Assembly: GCF_018812025.1 (NCBI RefSeq)
Contig: NC_063062.1
Span: 7,193,058 to 7,257,057 of the forward strand
Reading direction: 5' to 3'
Length of the DNA: 64,000 nucleotides
Source: Megalobrama amblycephala
Taxonomy: Eukaryota > Chordata > Actinopteri > Cypriniformes > Xenocyprididae
Below the pieces are notes generated by a model that was not told where the DNA came from, did not search any database, and was given only the letters and a program-made list of their open reading frames with translations. Each line of letters begins with the position of its first letter. Position 1 is the stretch's first letter. Shown piece after piece: positions 62,122-64,000 of this stretch. The position numbers were made by a program, and so were the translations under genes.

Positions 62122-62175
62122 AAATGTAATTTATTCCTGTCATTGCAAAGCTGTTAGGACTCTTTAGAAACAATA
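61925..62175 (+). repeat. 5' part of the same interspersed repeat, with (AT)n expansion
   Basis: CTTATGCTGAGCAAGGCAGC, ATTTATTTGATCAAAAATAC and AGTAACATTGTGAAATATTT match the 5' segment of the repeat whose 3' segment is at 60833. An (AT)n tract of about 36 units (62047-62118) has expanded inside it, where related copies have a short TAATATATTT. Confidence 0.5.
62047..62118. repeat. (AT)n microsatellite
   Basis: About 36 perfect AT units, lying inside an interspersed repeat. Confidence 0.97.
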
Positions 62176-63053
62176 TTTCTATTGCACAAAACAAATGATT
62201 GGAGTGACGAATGAGTAATTGTGTTTGTGTAAGATTTGCTAAATGAGTAACGAGTTGTGTTTTTTCAAAATCATAAGGGTTTTCCAAAGCAATATTCATG
62301 TTAATTTACAAACATGTCGAGAGTTTAGTGTGATGATATAATTCTGAACTGTGATTAGTGATGTCGTGGAGTTTTTTTTAACAATAATAACTGAAAATTC
62401 CAGAGATATTTGACTTGAGGCTGTTTTAATGACCCACGTGTCCTATATTTGACACCAACACGACACAGACAGACTTGTATTCAGACTGGCGGGTCATGTG
62501 AAACCCCAGTGTAGTCACGTACCCTTGCTTATGTTATTTTTGCTCCAATTACATTACATTAACAATGTTTAGGCTGTGTTATCTCAGTAAAGTAGCTGTG
62601 ATTCACTCTTCTGTAATAATCTGTCTGAGAGGAGCGTGTGTGTTATTGCAGATGGGTGGGAGCTTGAGGCTGGCTGAGGTATTAGATGATGTTTAAAGGA
62701 TAGGAGTGTGTGTTTATACTTGTGTCAGAAGGAGTCGGCTTTTACCTCTAGATTTATAAGAGTAGGTGTTGGCGCTAAGACAGGCATAGCTTTGAGTTGC
62801 TGAGCTGAAGACCAGAGAGGCACAGTATTTTTAGAGTAGTACGCATAGTATTTATTTATTTTATTTATTTTTTTACACATAGTGTTTTTTTATTTGAAAT
62901 TAATTGTTAATCCTTTAATTGATCTATTTACATTTTTAAAGCATGCTTTAATTTGTTTTGCTCATTATGTATGTACAATTTTTATATAGCTTTTTCTGCT
63001 CTGTCCAAAATTAACACTGATGAAGAACCTAGTGCAAGTAAATATTTGTATTT

Positions 63054-63385
63054 TATAGACCTTATTTACCAGAGAAACAAGCGCGCCGCCATCTTTATAA
63101 AATTGTCTTTGAACTTCCGTTTTGCGGTAGCTCTGTTCATTTCTATGGGATCACTGTCAAAGAATAATTATTTGTTTAAGTGGATTTACTTGTTGTAGAG
63201 TTAATGAAAGTTATCATGAGCATTGTTATGTTTAAAGCAGATGTCTTAACAAATGTCAGTAGATCGGGAAGATTTTAAAATGAGCAGTTCATTCATAAAT
63301 GTAATATCGCTGTGGAAATACAAACCGGAAGTCAAAAGACAACGAGCGCAACGCTGAAAAGGGGCGGGGCTATATAAGGTCTATA
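63054..63385. mobile_element. Small MITE with TATAGACCTTAT inverted ends
   Basis: TATAGACCTTAT at the left and ATAAGGTCTATA at the right are perfect 12-bp inverted repeats 332 bp apart. The interior has AAGCGCGCCGCCATC on the left and GGGGCGGGGC near the right end. No transposase frame. The superfamily is not determined: the TTTTA/CAAAA flanks show no clear duplication. Confidence 0.6.
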
Positions 63386-63541
63386 CAAAAGTTGTCTTTC
63401 GTTTCTTTTTTAACTTTCTATTCATCATGCATCATATTAGGTCATGAAACATATTCAAATAATTTCTCAAATTATCTAATATAAATAATCTAATGTAATC
63501 TAATAAATATTTAAATATCTGCTGGTCAGTAAACAATCATA

Positions 63542-64000
63542 GGGCCCTATAATTTCCGTGATCACGGAATCGCAAACGGAATCGTGGAATCCATTCATAA
63601 AAACGGAATTTACTATATCACGCGGAATGTCATGGAATTTGTCAAATTGTTGATGAATGAATTAAAAGCAGGTCAGTACACTTAAATTGAAATTCGCGAT
63701 ATAGACTAGTGTGTGTGAATATTAAACCGCAAAAAGACTATTTAAACATGAATCCTGCATGCCTGTGTGTCTCTGAAATGAATGATGCGGAAGCGCAGTT
63801 TCATTTACCTCACACCGCCTCACACACACACTCGCGCGGGCGCAAGCACGCTGAAGCACATGCGACGCTCGCGGTGTTTTCGTCCTCTGTCGCCTCACTA
63901 TATGAACGCACGAATTCGTCTCCAGAGCTGCTCTGAAAGTCACTTCATCAGCATTTAACGTTAACCGCTTCGTTTGAGAAAACTACCGTCATAAACACAG
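63542..64000 (+). mobile_element. Left end of a mobile element running off the window
   Basis: AGGGCCCTATAATTTCCGTG begins a run with repeated CGGAAT motifs (GATCACGGAATCGCAAACGG; AACGGAATTTACT; GCGGAATGTCATGG), then a CpG-rich segment (about 63785-63915) unlike the AT-rich intron. The start resembles a hAT-type element of cyprinids. The other end, and any transposase, would be beyond 64000. Confidence 0.5.

Larger units (their letters stand above)
56891..64000 (+). other. tmtc2: tmtc2 intron (runs past the window)
   Basis: It begins GTGAGTTGAT. No further TMTC2 exon was found to the right edge. Gaps of more than 300 bp outside listed repeats (60986-61924, 62171-63053) hold no recognised gene. 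Confidence 0.85.

Noticed and set aside
63709..63936. 75-codon frame near the right edge
   Set aside because: It lies in the CpG-rich part of a mobile element, and overlaps an equal minus-strand frame without a domain.

Overview
The window is vertebrate nuclear DNA from a teleost fish, most likely a cyprinid (zebrafish/carp/goldfish group). It is AT-rich, more than 97% non-coding, and full of palindromic non-autonomous DNA transposons with ends typical of cyprinid genomes (the TTAA-flanked GGGTTAGTTCACCC family, and hAT-type TAGGGCTG ends). There is no bacterial-style gene organisation. Repeat family resemblances are from memory, not from a database search.

The only gene I can support is tmtc2 (transmembrane and tetratricopeptide repeat containing 2), on the + strand. 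Five internal coding exons are visible: 12194-12770, 49441-50265, 53205-53319, 55659-55744 and 56706-56890. All five join in phase with consensus GT/AG sites. They encode roughly residues 29 to 624 of a protein of about 836 residues in mammals: the multi-pass GT-C-like membrane region, the DUF1736 segment, and the first TPR repeats. The short first coding exon must lie upstream, and the exons for the last ~210 residues (remaining TPRs) downstream. Teleosts usually have tmtc2a and tmtc2b; I cannot tell which this is. The 825-bp exon is one base short: its two halves are in different frames, with the break near a run of four A at 49785-49788. This is either an assembly or sequencing error or a real inactivating deletion.

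Layout: 1-12193 is the 3' part of the upstream intron, with hAT-like elements, a 29-bp-flanked local duplication at 4310-4600 and a TTAA foldback element nested in an older hAT. 12771-49440 is a 36.7-kb intron holding most of the mobile elements: several TTAA-flanked families (some nested), hAT MITEs, large tetranucleotide arrays, an (AT)n tract and a foldback element with a 69-bp tandem array. 50266-56705 holds the short TPR exons separated by repeat-bearing introns. 56891-64000 is the next intron, with a second, larger copy of the 69-bp array (57536-60802) and an element running off the right edge.

The most notable non-gene structures are the two head-to-head arrays of a 69-bp (3 x 23 bp) unit; a 37-bp element that retains only transposon ends; four repeat copies carrying an identical 20-bp palindrome with a bZIP-type site; a long near-perfect hairpin starting about 115 bp past a tmtc2 splice donor; and the local duplication at 4310-4600.
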